Part shown: piece after piece, positions 43,187 through 51,392 of the stretch
Position numbering within the stretch: the first letter of the stretch is position 1
Layout: each line of letters opens with the position of its first letter
Assembly: GCA_946412245.1 (NCBI GenBank)
Contig: CAMKGM010000008.1
Location: 1-64,000 of the forward strand
From: an uncultured Bacteroidales bacterium
Lineage (GTDB): Bacteria > Bacteroidota > Bacteroidia > Bacteroidales > Muribaculaceae
Length of the DNA stretch: 64,000 nucleotides
Direction: 5' to 3'
Notes under the pieces: model-generated
What the model was told of the DNA's origin: nothing
Seen by the model: the letters and a program-made list of their open reading frames with translations, nothing else
Database searches by the model: none
Translations under genes and position numbers: made by a program

Positions 43187-45322
43187 ATGAAGAAATCAGT
43201 CAAACTAACGCTTGCCTTGACACTCATGATGGCATTGCTGCCACTGTTGACGCAAGCCAAGGCCGACTACTCGCCGAGCTTCATATGCGGTGTGGTCAAG
43301 GCCGACTCGTGGACAACAGGCAACAACCTGGAAGGCATCTACCAACTCAACATCACCGGCGACGGGACACTCACCAAACTCACTGAGGGTCGCAACGTGC
43401 TACAGGCTCCGCTGGGCGGCGCCGTGTACGAGGACGGCATGATGAAGGGTATCCACATCAAGCAAATTTCCGATCCCTACGACGGGGTGACCTACTACAT
43501 CTACCATGTGCAATATGACATGGAAACATGGACACAACAAAAAGCCAAATGGCTGTCGAGCACCTATGCCAACCTCATCTCGAGCTGCGGCATGGCTCAC
43601 GACCCCATTACCGGCAAGAACTATGGCATTTTCTATAACTTCAACATGAGTTTCCAAGTGCTGGGTCGCCGCCTGGCTACCATCGACTTCTCGACCGACA
43701 CACCGCAGAAGACGATCATTGGCGACGTAATGACCCAGATGGCCGCCATCGCCTTCAGCAGCAACGGATTGCTCTATGGTGTGGGCATGGACGGATACCT
43801 GTATGTCATCAACAAGGAAGCCAGTGAGAGCAGCGTGGTGGAACTGATGCCGCTGGGCAACCTGGGCGTGGACAACATATCGACCTACCCCAGTTCCATG
43901 GCCTTTGACAAGAAGACGGGCAAGTTCTACTGGAGCGTGGTGCTCAGCGACATGAAGAGCTACCTCTATGAAATCGACCCCACCGTGGGCTCCGTGAGCG
44001 CCACTCGGCTGATGCAAGTGCCTGACAATGCCTATTTGGTGAACCTCTACATCCCCGATCCTCAAGCCAACGAAGACGCTCCCGCAGCGGTGAGCAATCT
44101 ACAACTGAACTTTGAGGGCGAGTCAACTACCGGCACCGTGAGCTTCACCGCTCCCACAACCACCTACACGGGCGAACCCCTTACCGGCACCCTCAACTAC
44201 ACAGTGACCGCCAACGGCAACGAGGTGGCGCAAGGCACCGTTGAAGCAGGAGCCGACGCTTCGGCCGAGGTGACCGTGCCTGCCGGCGAGGTGGAGTTTA
44301 TCGTCATTGTCTCAAACGACAACGGCGATAGCCCCGAAGCCAAAGCCAGCCTCTACGTGGGTCCCGAAACACCTGTGGCACCCGCCGACGTGGCATTTGA
44401 CTACAACTACGACAGCAAGGAGGCTACCGTGACTTGGACCGCTCCCACAATCGGTGTGCACGAGCAGGAAATCGACCCCGAACAACTCACCTACAACGTC
44501 TACCTCATGCCCGGCCACACACTGGCAGCCGAGGGCATTACCGAGACCACATTCAAGCAATCACTCGACCCGCAAGAGCTTGCCCCCTACAGCTATCAGG
44601 TAGTGGCCGTGAACAAGAGTATGGCGAGCGAACCCGCCGCGTCGAATAGCGCCGTCATTGGTCCCGCACTGGAGGTACCTTACACACAGAACTTTAACAC
44701 GGCAGCCAGTTTCGACTTGCTCACCGTGCTCGACAACAACCGCGACGGTATCAGTTGGCAGTGGGGCAAATCCTATAGCGGCGACGGACGTGCCGAGTAC
44801 TACCCCAACAAGGACGCCGATGCCAACGATTGGCTCGTGTCGCCTCCCATCCACCTGAAGCAAGGTGCCACCTACGGCATCACATTCGACGCCAATACTG
44901 CCGTTGTCAACAATGTGGACTACATGGACGTGGCATTCGGTCAAGGTCTCAACACCGACAACTACACCAAGATTTTTGACCACATCGTGCTCAACGAACC
45001 CGTCAGTTCCACCTACTCCAATAGCGAGATTGTGTGCGAGCAGGGCGGCGTGTACTACTTCGGTTTCCACGTCACCACTCCCGCCGGTTACGGCTGGTTG
45101 CTGCTTCACAACTTCAAGATTACGCTGGTGAAAGACGCACCCGCCATTCGCGGAGATGTGGACGGCGACGGTAAGGTGAACGTGAGCGATGTCACCGCGC
45201 TGGTCAATATGATTCTGGGCGTAGTGCCTATGAATCAGGAGCGTGCTGACATTGACGGCGACGGCAAGGTCAACGTCTCCGATGTCACCGCACTGGTCAA
45301 CATCATCCTCAACGTCCAGTAA
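43187..45322 (+). CDS. Secreted choice-of-anchor/cleaved-adhesin domain protein with dockerin-like tail
   Basis: A 711-residue exported protein from ATG 43187, which gives a clean signal peptide (MKKSVKLTLALTLMMALLPL); the frame from 43130 adds promoter-overlapping residues. The first 290 residues look like a beta-propeller-type domain, followed by two fibronectin III-like modules (about 300-500). A choice-of-anchor J domain follows (YTQNFNTAASFDLL, WQWGKSYSGDGRAEYY, DWLVSPPIHL). Two dockerin-like repeats close it (about 657-711). Probably a surface or matrix protein; the ligand is unknown. Confidence 0.87.
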   Translation: MKKSVKLTLALTLMMALLPLLTQAKADYSPSFICGVVKADSWTTGNNLEGIYQLNITGDGTLTKLTEGRNVLQAPLGGAVYEDGMMKGIHIKQISDPYDGVTYYIYHVQYDMETWTQQKAKWLSSTYANLISSCGMAHDPITGKNYGIFYNFNMSFQVLGRRLATIDFSTDTPQKTIIGDVMTQMAAIAFSSNGLLYGVGMDGYLYVINKEASESSVVELMPLGNLGVDNISTYPSSMAFDKKTGKFYWSVVLSDMKSYLYEIDPTVGSVSATRLMQVPDNAYLVNLYIPDPQANEDAPAAVSNLQLNFEGESTTGTVSFTAPTTTYTGEPLTGTLNYTVTANGNEVAQGTVEAGADASAEVTVPAGEVEFIVIVSNDNGDSPEAKASLYVGPETPVAPADVAFDYNYDSKEATVTWTAPTIGVHEQEIDPEQLTYNVYLMPGHTLAAEGITETTFKQSLDPQELAPYSYQVVAVNKSMASEPAASNSAVIGPALEVPYTQNFNTAASFDLLTVLDNNRDGISWQWGKSYSGDGRAEYYPNKDADANDWLVSPPIHLKQGATYGITFDANTAVVNNVDYMDVAFGQGLNTDNYTKIFDHIVLNEPVSSTYSNSEIVCEQGGVYYFGFHVTTPAGYGWLLLHNFKITLVKDAPAIRGDVDGDGKVNVSDVTALVNMILGVVPMNQERADIDGDGKVNVSDVTALVNIILNVQ

Positions 45323-45348
45323 CACCATTACAGCCCTAATCCATCACA

Positions 45349-45380
45349 ATGTCAGCACTGATCAGTGCTGACATCGTTTT
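45349..45380 (+). terminator. Terminator with perfect 26-base palindrome
   Basis: ATGTCAGCACTGA is followed directly by its reverse complement, then CGTTTTC. Placed 26 bases after the stop of the plus-strand gene and facing a convergent gene, it most likely ends transcription. Confidence 0.75.
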
Positions 45381-45427
45381 CTATATCAGTCAACAGACTG
45401 ACAGTCAGTGGGACTTATTGGGCAGGG

Positions 45428-46264
45428 TTATAGGGCGAGGCGAAGGCCGCGGTCGCCAAAACGCTCGGCGGGCGCGCTGCCGGAACGTTCCGACACGCGA
45501 CACTTGGGTACGTGCCAATTGCCGCCACGATACACGCGGAGTATACCTGAATTGGATCCAGAAGGGTTCTGCTGTGAATCACTGCTGTATTTGCCATTCC
45601 TGTCTCTGCACCATTCTTCCACGTTGCCGCTCATGTCATAAATTCCTAATTCATTGGGCTGCTTGGTAGCCACATTGTGCGTCTGGCTGCCGCTATTACC
45701 ACTATACCACGCTACTGAGCCGAGATCATTGCTGCCAGCATACTTGTAGCCGCTACTCTTGCGGCCACCACGGGCTGCATATTCCCACTGGGCTTCGGTG
45801 GGCAACTTGAATCGCTCACCCGTGAGCGAGTTCAACCGATCAACAAACTCCTGACAGTCGTTCCAACTCACTTTTTCTACGGGTCGCAAATCACCCTTAA
45901 AATTGCTGGGATTGCTGCCCATCACCGCCTGCCACAGTTTCTGTGTAACTTCAGTTTGGCCGATGTAGTAAGAAGACAGCGTGACGCTATGGGTGGGTTT
46001 CTCGTTACTAAAAGCATCGCTGCCCTGCTCGCTCGTGGCGCCCATCGTGAACGTGCCGCCTTCGACTGCTACCATGGTGAATGAAACACCATTGACAGTA
46101 AAAGTCTTGTTTTGCATGGCACGACGGGGTTCGGGCTGCTTTTTGGGTGGTTTGATGTTTGTGGGGGCGGGTTTAGTGGGGCGGGTGATATGGCCGCCGG
46201 CCTTCTGTGCAAGGGCAAGGGTGGGAAGCACCACCATCAAGAGGACTATCAAGTATTTTTTCAT
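45428..46264 (-). CDS. Secreted SUMF1/FGE-like domain protein
   Basis: A 278-residue exported protein: signal peptide (about 1-19), Pro/Lys-rich linker, then an FGE-sulfatase (SUMF1) fold from about 53 with FTMVAVEGGTFTMG, QTEVTQKLWQAVMG, LPTEAQWEYAARGG, MSGNVEEWC and RGLRLAL. The paired copper-binding cysteines of true formylglycine-generating enzymes are not evident near the C-terminus (one Cys, in PKCRVSE), and no sulfatase is nearby, so a ligand-binding role is more likely. The domain closely resembles the outer domain of the kinase at 52508-54457. Last gene of the signalling locus. Confidence 0.88.
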   Translation of the reverse strand: MKKYLIVLLMVVLPTLALAQKAGGHITRPTKPAPTNIKPPKKQPEPRRAMQNKTFTVNGVSFTMVAVEGGTFTMGATSEQGSDAFSNEKPTHSVTLSSYYIGQTEVTQKLWQAVMGSNPSNFKGDLRPVEKVSWNDCQEFVDRLNSLTGERFKLPTEAQWEYAARGGRKSSGYKYAGSNDLGSVAWYSGNSGSQTHNVATKQPNELGIYDMSGNVEEWCRDRNGKYSSDSQQNPSGSNSGILRVYRGGNWHVPKCRVSERSGSAPAERFGDRGLRLAL

Positions 46265-46339
46265 TTTAGTGAGGGTTTTAAGTGGTTAGTATTGAATTGT
46301 TAATGAACTAAATATGCCTTATAGGCTTATTAAACGTAA

Positions 46340-47914
46340 TTAGAAAGGGGTGCCGGACTTGGAGTACCACTGGCCTTTGTCGGGCTGGCCATTTTTGAAT
46401 GTGCCGTCGAAGTAACTGCCGTCGGCTTTGATGGTGTAGCGTCCTTTCAAGAATTGGTTATCCTTGAAAGAACCATTAAAGGAATCACCATTATCGTAGA
46501 TGAAGGTGACGTTATCGCCTTCCATCTTGCCATGCACAAAGGGACCCTTATAGAGGCGGCCATCGCTGAAAGAAGCCTCGCCATAGCCGTTGGGCTGATT
46601 GTTGCCGTCGATGGCACCTGTATAAGAGCAAACGCCCAGTGCCGACTTGAAGTAGATGCCCTCGGCATAAAAAGCGGTGGAGTCTTGAACTTCGCCGTTA
46701 GCGGCATTGATGACTGCAACAGAATCGACATCGAGGGTGTCGCCTCCCTTCCCTGATTTAGAGACCAGCAGGATGACTATGCCAACAACCACAAGTGCTG
46801 CAACAGCTGCGGCAATGACTTTAGGTGAGAGAAGTGGGGAGTGAGGTTTGGGGTTTGGGGAATCTTGGGAATCTTGGGAATCTTGGGAATCTTGGGAATC
46901 TTGGGAAATATGGGAATTTTTGGATTTTTTGGACTTTTTGGGCTGTTGCGGTTCTTCATTGCCACCGAACACGGTGCTCTCGTCGAAAGATTCTGCCACA
47001 GGCGCTTGCTTGACGGGGGCCTCGCGATTACCAGCAAGGAAATCCCTGACCTGCTGCACCGACTGTGGCCGGCTTGTCCGTCGCAGTGTCATCATCCACT
47101 GCACGAGCCGCCGTGTGCGCTCACTCACGCCGGCAGGATACTGGAAAGCGTCGTCGTCCTGCAACTCCGAGACCGTGGGGGGCTGTTTGCAAGAGAGCAA
47201 CGTGTAGAGTGTGCCGCCCAGTGCGTAGATATCGGTCCAGGGACCGATGAGTTCCATCTTCTGGTCGATTTGTTCGGGTGGCGCATATCCCGGTGTGTAG
47301 CACATGGCCGTGGTTGTGGTGGTGTAACCTTGCCCGGCTGTGAGTTGCTTGCTAGCTCCGAAGTCGATGACCTTGACCACGTCCTGCGAGTCGACCATCA
47401 CGTTTCCGGGCTTGAGGTCGAGGTGCCAGATGCCTTGTGCGTGAACGGCATCGAGTGCATCAAGCACTTGATCAAGCACGCCGAGTGCCTCGTCCTCGCC
47501 CAAAGGGCGATTGGTGCGCTTGAGTCGCTGCGAGAGCGACTCGCCGTCGACATAGTCCATGACGTAGTAGCTGGTGTCGTTCTCATCAAAGAGGTCGTGC
47601 ACCTGCACAATGTGCTGGTTGTGTAACTTGCGCAATCGGCGAGCCTCCTTATTAAATTTATCGCGCTGTGAGTCGAAACTCTGCTGGTTTGCAGCGTTGC
47701 TCACGCTCACGGTGTTGTGGTCGTGGCGCTCGCTGACACCACGCATGAAGAACTCCTTCATGGCCATGCGCTCGTCGAACTTGGTGTTGATCACCACGTA
47801 GGTGTTGCCGAATCCGCCCGAAGCGAGGCATTTCTCAACACGATACTTGCCCATTTGCAGTGTGGCGCCCACCGGCAGCATCTCGTTATGGTTGATTTGG
47901 TTTTGTTCAGACAT
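46340..47914 (-). CDS. Membrane Ser/Thr protein kinase with extracytoplasmic MORN repeats
   Basis: A 524-residue kinase. The cytoplasmic Hanks-type domain (about 23-295) has the Gly loop ASGGFGNTY, Lys53 in MAMKEF, HLDLKPGN (Leu replaces the Arg of HRD), IDFGAS and GYAPPEQ. A linker with five QDS tripeptides (about 336-350), encoded by a 9-base DNA repeat, leads to one membrane helix (about 364-385). The outer part (about 430-520) carries MORN repeats such as YGEASFSDGRLYKGPF and DGSYFDGTFKNG. It is a paralogue of the kinase at 52508. Confidence 0.92.
   Translation of the reverse strand: MSEQNQINHNEMLPVGATLQMGKYRVEKCLASGGFGNTYVVINTKFDERMAMKEFFMRGVSERHDHNTVSVSNAANQQSFDSQRDKFNKEARRLRKLHNQHIVQVHDLFDENDTSYYVMDYVDGESLSQRLKRTNRPLGEDEALGVLDQVLDALDAVHAQGIWHLDLKPGNVMVDSQDVVKVIDFGASKQLTAGQGYTTTTTAMCYTPGYAPPEQIDQKMELIGPWTDIYALGGTLYTLLSCKQPPTVSELQDDDAFQYPAGVSERTRRLVQWMMTLRRTSRPQSVQQVRDFLAGNREAPVKQAPVAESFDESTVFGGNEEPQQPKKSKKSKNSHISQDSQDSQDSQDSQDSPNPKPHSPLLSPKVIAAAVAALVVVGIVILLVSKSGKGGDTLDVDSVAVINAANGEVQDSTAFYAEGIYFKSALGVCSYTGAIDGNNQPNGYGEASFSDGRLYKGPFVHGKMEGDNVTFIYDNGDSFNGSFKDNQFLKGRYTIKADGSYFDGTFKNGQPDKGQWYSKSGTPF
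46865..46909. repeat. In-frame 9-base tandem repeat in the kinase linker
   Basis: Five copies of a TCTTGGGAA-type unit (plus strand) in exact 9-base register, read as QDS on the minus strand. Confidence 0.9.
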
Positions 47915-47917
47915 GAG

Positions 47918-47959
47918 ATTTCAGTTATCAGTTGTCAGATTTCAGATGACAGATGTCAG
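47918..47959. repeat. Six 7-base repeats filling the kinase mRNA leader
   Basis: Read on the minus strand: CTGACAT, CTGTCAT, CTGAAAT, CTGACAA, CTGATAA, CTGAAAT, in exact register, ending three bases before the ATG at 47914. The promoter lies immediately upstream. Confidence 0.92.
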
Positions 47960-47963
47960 TTTG

Positions 47964-47994
47964 CAAAGTTATAAATTATCTGTTTTAGTGTCAA
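47964..47994 (-). promoter_or_regulatory. Promoter of the MORN kinase gene
   Basis: Minus strand TTG (47992-47994), 20 bases, TAACTTTG (47964-47971). Transcription would start near 47957, at the first heptad of the repeat array. Confidence 0.75.
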
Positions 47995-48018
47995 GAGTAA
48001 TCGCAACCATTGCAGCCT

Positions 48019-48921
48019 TTAATTCTTGAGCCAACGGGTGAAGCGCTTCCAGGCCGATTGTGGCTTGTCCTGAGCCACAGGGGGTGCTGACGGAGCAGCC
48101 TGCTCAAGCACAATTGCATTGTAACGCGAGGTGGCCTCGTCGTTGGGCTGCTGGTCGTCGGTCGATTCGCGCTCCACGCTGGCCACCTGTAGCATGTGTG
48201 CCGTGTGATTGTCGGCATTATCGGCGGTGAGGTCAATGAGCCGCTCCCACAACTGTTGCTCTGGAGTTTCGGTCACAGTCTTGAACAATGCTTCGTCGGT
48301 GAGCTGCTCGAGCACGCCGTCGCTGCACAGCATGAACCAGTCGCCGGGCTGCACATTGGTGGTGTGGGTGATGTCGAGTTTGGGGCGACGCTCCTGGCAA
48401 GGCATGAGGGCGCGGGTAATGACATTCTTGCGAGCCGACGATGACATCTGCTCACGGGTAATCTCACCCGACAAATAGAGGTCGTAGACCAGCGAGTGAT
48501 CGCGCGACTTGTAGAGGATGCCGATGCCCGGGCGCATGTGATAGATGCGGCTGTCGCCAATGTGCGCCATGGTCACACCACCGCGGTGCATGGCCACAAG
48601 CGTGAGAGTAGTTCCCATCTTGCGCAGGCTGCCATTGTCGTGCTCGTCGAGGCGGTCCTGGACCTCGTCGAGTGCACGACGCAGCACCTCGTCGGCCAGA
48701 GGCTGCTCGGGATTCCAGTGTGCCAGCAATTCTTTGGCTAACTCGCTGCACACCAGCTGGCTTGCTACCTCGCCATTCTCATGGCCTCCCATGCCATCGC
48801 ACACGATGAAGAGGCGGTCGGCAGTGGTAGCAGCACCCACGAGGGGATACATGCTGTCTTCCTGATTGTCGCGATGGCCCAGTTCCTGCATAGAGATGGG
48901 CTGATGGGTAGAGAATTTCAT
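48019..48921 (-). CDS. PP2C-family Ser/Thr phosphatase
   Basis: A 300-residue cytoplasmic PPM phosphatase that probably reverses the kinases in this locus. The metal-binding motifs are LGHRDNQEDSMY, FIVCDGMGGHENGEVAS, MAHIGDSRIYHM and MLCSDGVLE. The C-terminal 60 residues are an unstructured Pro/Gln-rich extension ending WKRFTRWLKN. Its ATG overlaps the stop of the FHA gene upstream by four bases (ATGA). Confidence 0.94.
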   Translation of the reverse strand: MKFSTHQPISMQELGHRDNQEDSMYPLVGAATTADRLFIVCDGMGGHENGEVASQLVCSELAKELLAHWNPEQPLADEVLRRALDEVQDRLDEHDNGSLRKMGTTLTLVAMHRGGVTMAHIGDSRIYHMRPGIGILYKSRDHSLVYDLYLSGEITREQMSSSARKNVITRALMPCQERRPKLDITHTTNVQPGDWFMLCSDGVLEQLTDEALFKTVTETPEQQLWERLIDLTADNADNHTAHMLQVASVERESTDDQQPNDEATSRYNAIVLEQAAPSAPPVAQDKPQSAWKRFTRWLKN

Positions 48922-49433
48922 GATTCAAGCGGTTTTTGGGTGAAACGCAGCAGCTGGGTTCCCAGCACAAGTTCGTCGCCGTTGTCAAGCACAAGACGCT
49001 CGCCTTGAAGCACGGGTTCATCGTTGAGCAGCATAGGGCGAACCTGTATTTTCTCGGCATCGCGCAAGTCACTGAGTACCACTTTTACGCGTCCACTTTT
49101 AGTTGCGATGGCATCCATTAGACAATGCACGCGACTTATGGACCTGTCATTGGTGAAAATGCCCACGGTAGCACTGCCCGACTGACTTGCACGGCCCACA
49201 ATGTTACGGCCTTCGCTTAAAGTGTAATGTTGCCCATTGTGCGTGAGATAGCCCGGTACTGTGGCGGCTTCGTGCTTAGGGACAAGAATGGTCTTGCCCG
49301 TGTCGAAACGCACACGAATGCGCCCCCCACACTGTGGATTAGGGCACTTGACCATAAGCACAGGTTCGTCATTGGGGTTTGTCACCTCCAGTCGTCCACG
49401 GCAGGCTGGGCAGGTTATGATTTTGCTTTCCAT
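48918..49433 (-). CDS. Zinc-ribbon FHA-domain protein
   Basis: A 171-residue cytoplasmic protein. Residues 1-45 form a zinc ribbon (CPAC, then CPNPQCGGRIRVRF). The FHA domain (about 70-165) has the phosphothreonine-binding signature NIVGRA, then SISRVHC, with the strand VLDNGDELVLG. It would bind phosphorylated partners of the kinases. Translationally coupled to the PP2C gene and 20 bases after the caspase gene. Confidence 0.92.
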   Translation of the reverse strand: MESKIITCPACRGRLEVTNPNDEPVLMVKCPNPQCGGRIRVRFDTGKTILVPKHEAATVPGYLTHNGQHYTLSEGRNIVGRASQSGSATVGIFTNDRSISRVHCLMDAIATKSGRVKVVLSDLRDAEKIQVRPMLLNDEPVLQGERLVLDNGDELVLGTQLLRFTQKPLES

Positions 49434-49452
49434 AATTGCAAGAAATGAGTTT

Positions 49453-50172
49453 TCAATTCTTTTTGGGCCAGCTCATGACGGGCATATCGTTGTTGAAATT
49501 GCCCCACATGACGGGGTGCTGACGGTCGCGAGAGGCTTCTTTCACACCTTTACTCACGAAATCAAAGAGTTCCTTAGCAGTGATGATGCGATTGAAATCG
49601 GTATCTGCACCGCCCCGCAGCCCCCGTTCCAAATAAGCGGTAAAGAGGCTGTTCTTCCAGGAGCGTTTCTCGATTGATGTCTCGTTGGTGCGTGACGAGA
49701 GGAAGAACATGACGCTTGTCTCGGCAGGCTTGTGAGAACGGCGATTGGTATTGCGCGCCTTGCCCGAAAAGCAGGCATCTGCCCACACCATTTTGCATTT
49801 GGCAGGTGAAGCGAGCATGGCATGGGTAATATCGTCGTAACGCAACAGATTGTCGTAGCACACAAAACCGCCCGGCACGCCGTGGCCGCTGAAGAACATG
49901 ATCACGGCATCGTCGGCACCGGCACGGGTAAAGAGGTCGGTCATGGCCTTCTTCACTGCGTCGACGGTAGCATTGCTGTTGGTGAGAATCACGGTTTCAG
50001 CATCTTGATGACCATAAAGGTCTTTTATTGTCCGAGCATCTTGTGCGCTGAGTTTCAAATCGTTCTGCGTGCCAGGATAGTCGGCCATACCTACCAACAC
50101 CACATAGTTCTTGGCACTGGCCGTAACAGCCAGGACCAAGAATGTGATGAGGAGTTGCATTCGTTTAAGCAT
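49453..50172 (-). CDS. Secreted caspase-like (C14) peptidase
   Basis: A 239-residue metacaspase-like protein with a signal peptide (about 1-20), so it would act outside the cytoplasm. The catalytic His is in FFSGHGVPGG and the Cys in WADACFSGKA. It begins YVVLVGMADYPG, the usual first strand. Export is unusual for a caspase-fold protease, and its place between an FHA gene and a membrane protein gene suggests an effector or processing role. Substrate unknown. Confidence 0.9.
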   Translation of the reverse strand: MLKRMQLLITFLVLAVTASAKNYVVLVGMADYPGTQNDLKLSAQDARTIKDLYGHQDAETVILTNSNATVDAVKKAMTDLFTRAGADDAVIMFFSGHGVPGGFVCYDNLLRYDDITHAMLASPAKCKMVWADACFSGKARNTNRRSHKPAETSVMFFLSSRTNETSIEKRSWKNSLFTAYLERGLRGGADTDFNRIITAKELFDFVSKGVKEASRDRQHPVMWGNFNNDMPVMSWPKKN

Positions 50173-50201
50173 AGTTCTTGTTGTTGCTGTATTGTATTAA
50201 A

Positions 50202-51215
50202 TTAGACCATCTGCACATCGGCATCGTTCACATAGTCAGGCATATCAGGAGCCAGGTCTTCGGATTCTTGATTCATGGCCAGAGTGGATTCATCGGGACT
50301 GATAGAAGCCTCTTGCAACGATGCCTCTGCAAACTGATCTACAGACAAATTCTGGTCGCTAATGTCTTCGATGGTATCCTGCCGGTCGAACTCGTTGTTG
50401 CGGTTTGTGTCGGCAACCGATACTTCGAATACACGATCATCGTCAACATCAATGAGCGCCACATGCACATCGTCGACCGACATGTGGCCCACATTCACCT
50501 GCTGACCGTCGATCACGTCGGTCTCTACCCCCAGGAAGTGGACTTCGGGCTCGTGACCCCCACCTTCGGCGCCAGCAGTGTGAGCGGTGCCACCAGTGGG
50601 CTGGTCGTGATGTTCGACATGGTCAGGCTGTTCAGTGTACTCAACGTGTTCGGACTCTTCAGACTGTTCAGACTGTTCAGACTGTTCAGACTGTTCAGTG
50701 TGTTCAGGCTGTTCGTGGTGAGTGGACTGCTTGGCTGGTGGAGTATCGTGATGCTCATGGTGCGTTTCGGTGTGATGTGCCGTGTGTTCTACTCCCGTGG
50801 GGTTCTGAGCCTCGTCGGCAATCTCGGGCTGCACCTGCTGGGCAAAGGCATCGCGTTCAGCAGGCGTGAGGCTGTCCCATTCTTCAGCAGTGAAAGTGCT
50901 GTAGACATTGCCATGCCAGTGGAAAACGCCTCCGGTTCCCACCTGGTGGCGAGCATCGGCGAAAGCATCGGCGAAACTAAGGTTCTGGTCAACTTCGGCC
51001 ACATGAAGTTCATCGTTGTCAGTTGCATTGTCATCGGCATCATCGCCATTGAACAGGGTTGTAGCAGCGACGGTACCTACTCCAAGAAGGATGGCCGATG
51101 TACCGGCAATTGCTACTTGCTTCCAAGTGATTTCGTCTTCAGATTTACTACTGGTTTTCTGGTTGGCTGCTGGTTGTTCTGCTGCTCCGTAGATGGTCTG
51201 GTCTTCAGTGTTCAT
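50202..51215 (-). CDS. Acidic/His-rich single-span membrane protein of the signalling locus
   Basis: Unrecognised family, 337 residues from ATG 51215; the frame from 51260 overlaps the promoter. One membrane helix (about 32-52, VAIAGTSAILLGVGTVAATT) follows a short cytoplasmic tail. Next comes a compact motif, FADARHQVGTGGVFHWHGNVYST then EEWDSLTPAERDAF, that looks like a conserved module. A His/Glu-rich stretch follows, with TEQSEQSEQSEQSE encoded by a 9-base repeat, and then an acidic C-terminal domain. It heads the operon with the caspase, FHA and PP2C genes. Confidence 0.8.
   Translation of the reverse strand: MNTEDQTIYGAAEQPAANQKTSSKSEDEITWKQVAIAGTSAILLGVGTVAATTLFNGDDADDNATDNDELHVAEVDQNLSFADAFADARHQVGTGGVFHWHGNVYSTFTAEEWDSLTPAERDAFAQQVQPEIADEAQNPTGVEHTAHHTETHHEHHDTPPAKQSTHHEQPEHTEQSEQSEQSEQSEESEHVEYTEQPDHVEHHDQPTGGTAHTAGAEGGGHEPEVHFLGVETDVIDGQQVNVGHMSVDDVHVALIDVDDDRVFEVSVADTNRNNEFDRQDTIEDISDQNLSVDQFAEASLQEASISPDESTLAMNQESEDLAPDMPDYVNDADVQMV
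50651..50700. repeat. In-frame 9-base tandem repeat encoding EQS units
   Basis: GTTCAGACT units (plus strand) recur every 9 bases, about five copies, read on the minus strand as repeating EQS. Confidence 0.9.
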
Positions 51216-51257
51216 AGTTGTGATATTTTTGTGGTTTGTAAAAATGTTCTGATGTTG

Positions 51258-51298
51258 CAAAATTACAATCCGGCCAAAGCTTTGTCAAGACTTTGGCC
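51258..51298 (-). promoter_or_regulatory. Promoter and overlapping inverted repeat ahead of the caspase operon
   Basis: Minus strand TTG (51286-51288), 20 bases, TAATTTTG (51258-51265). GGCCAAAG (51272-51279) and CTTTGGCC (51291-51298) form an inverted repeat straddling the -33 element, a plausible operator. Confidence 0.7.
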
Positions 51299-51392
51299 CG
51301 TGTTCTCCACAAAACATAGCGTTTTAGTGACGAAATGCCCTTGCGAGATGAGATTTTGCATCACCTCACCCAAATACTATTTTTTCTGGTAG

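Noticed and set aside
45349-45374. Perfect 26-base palindrome as an operator
   Set aside because: It lies between two convergent genes and is followed by a short T-run, so a terminator explains it better.
45428-46264. Genuine formylglycine-generating enzyme
   Set aside because: The paired cysteines near the C-terminus are not evident and no sulfatase gene is nearby; only the fold is supported.
46841-47626. Long plus-strand frame with a GILGILGIL start
   Set aside because: It is antisense to the MORN kinase; the repeat is the complement of the QDS linker.
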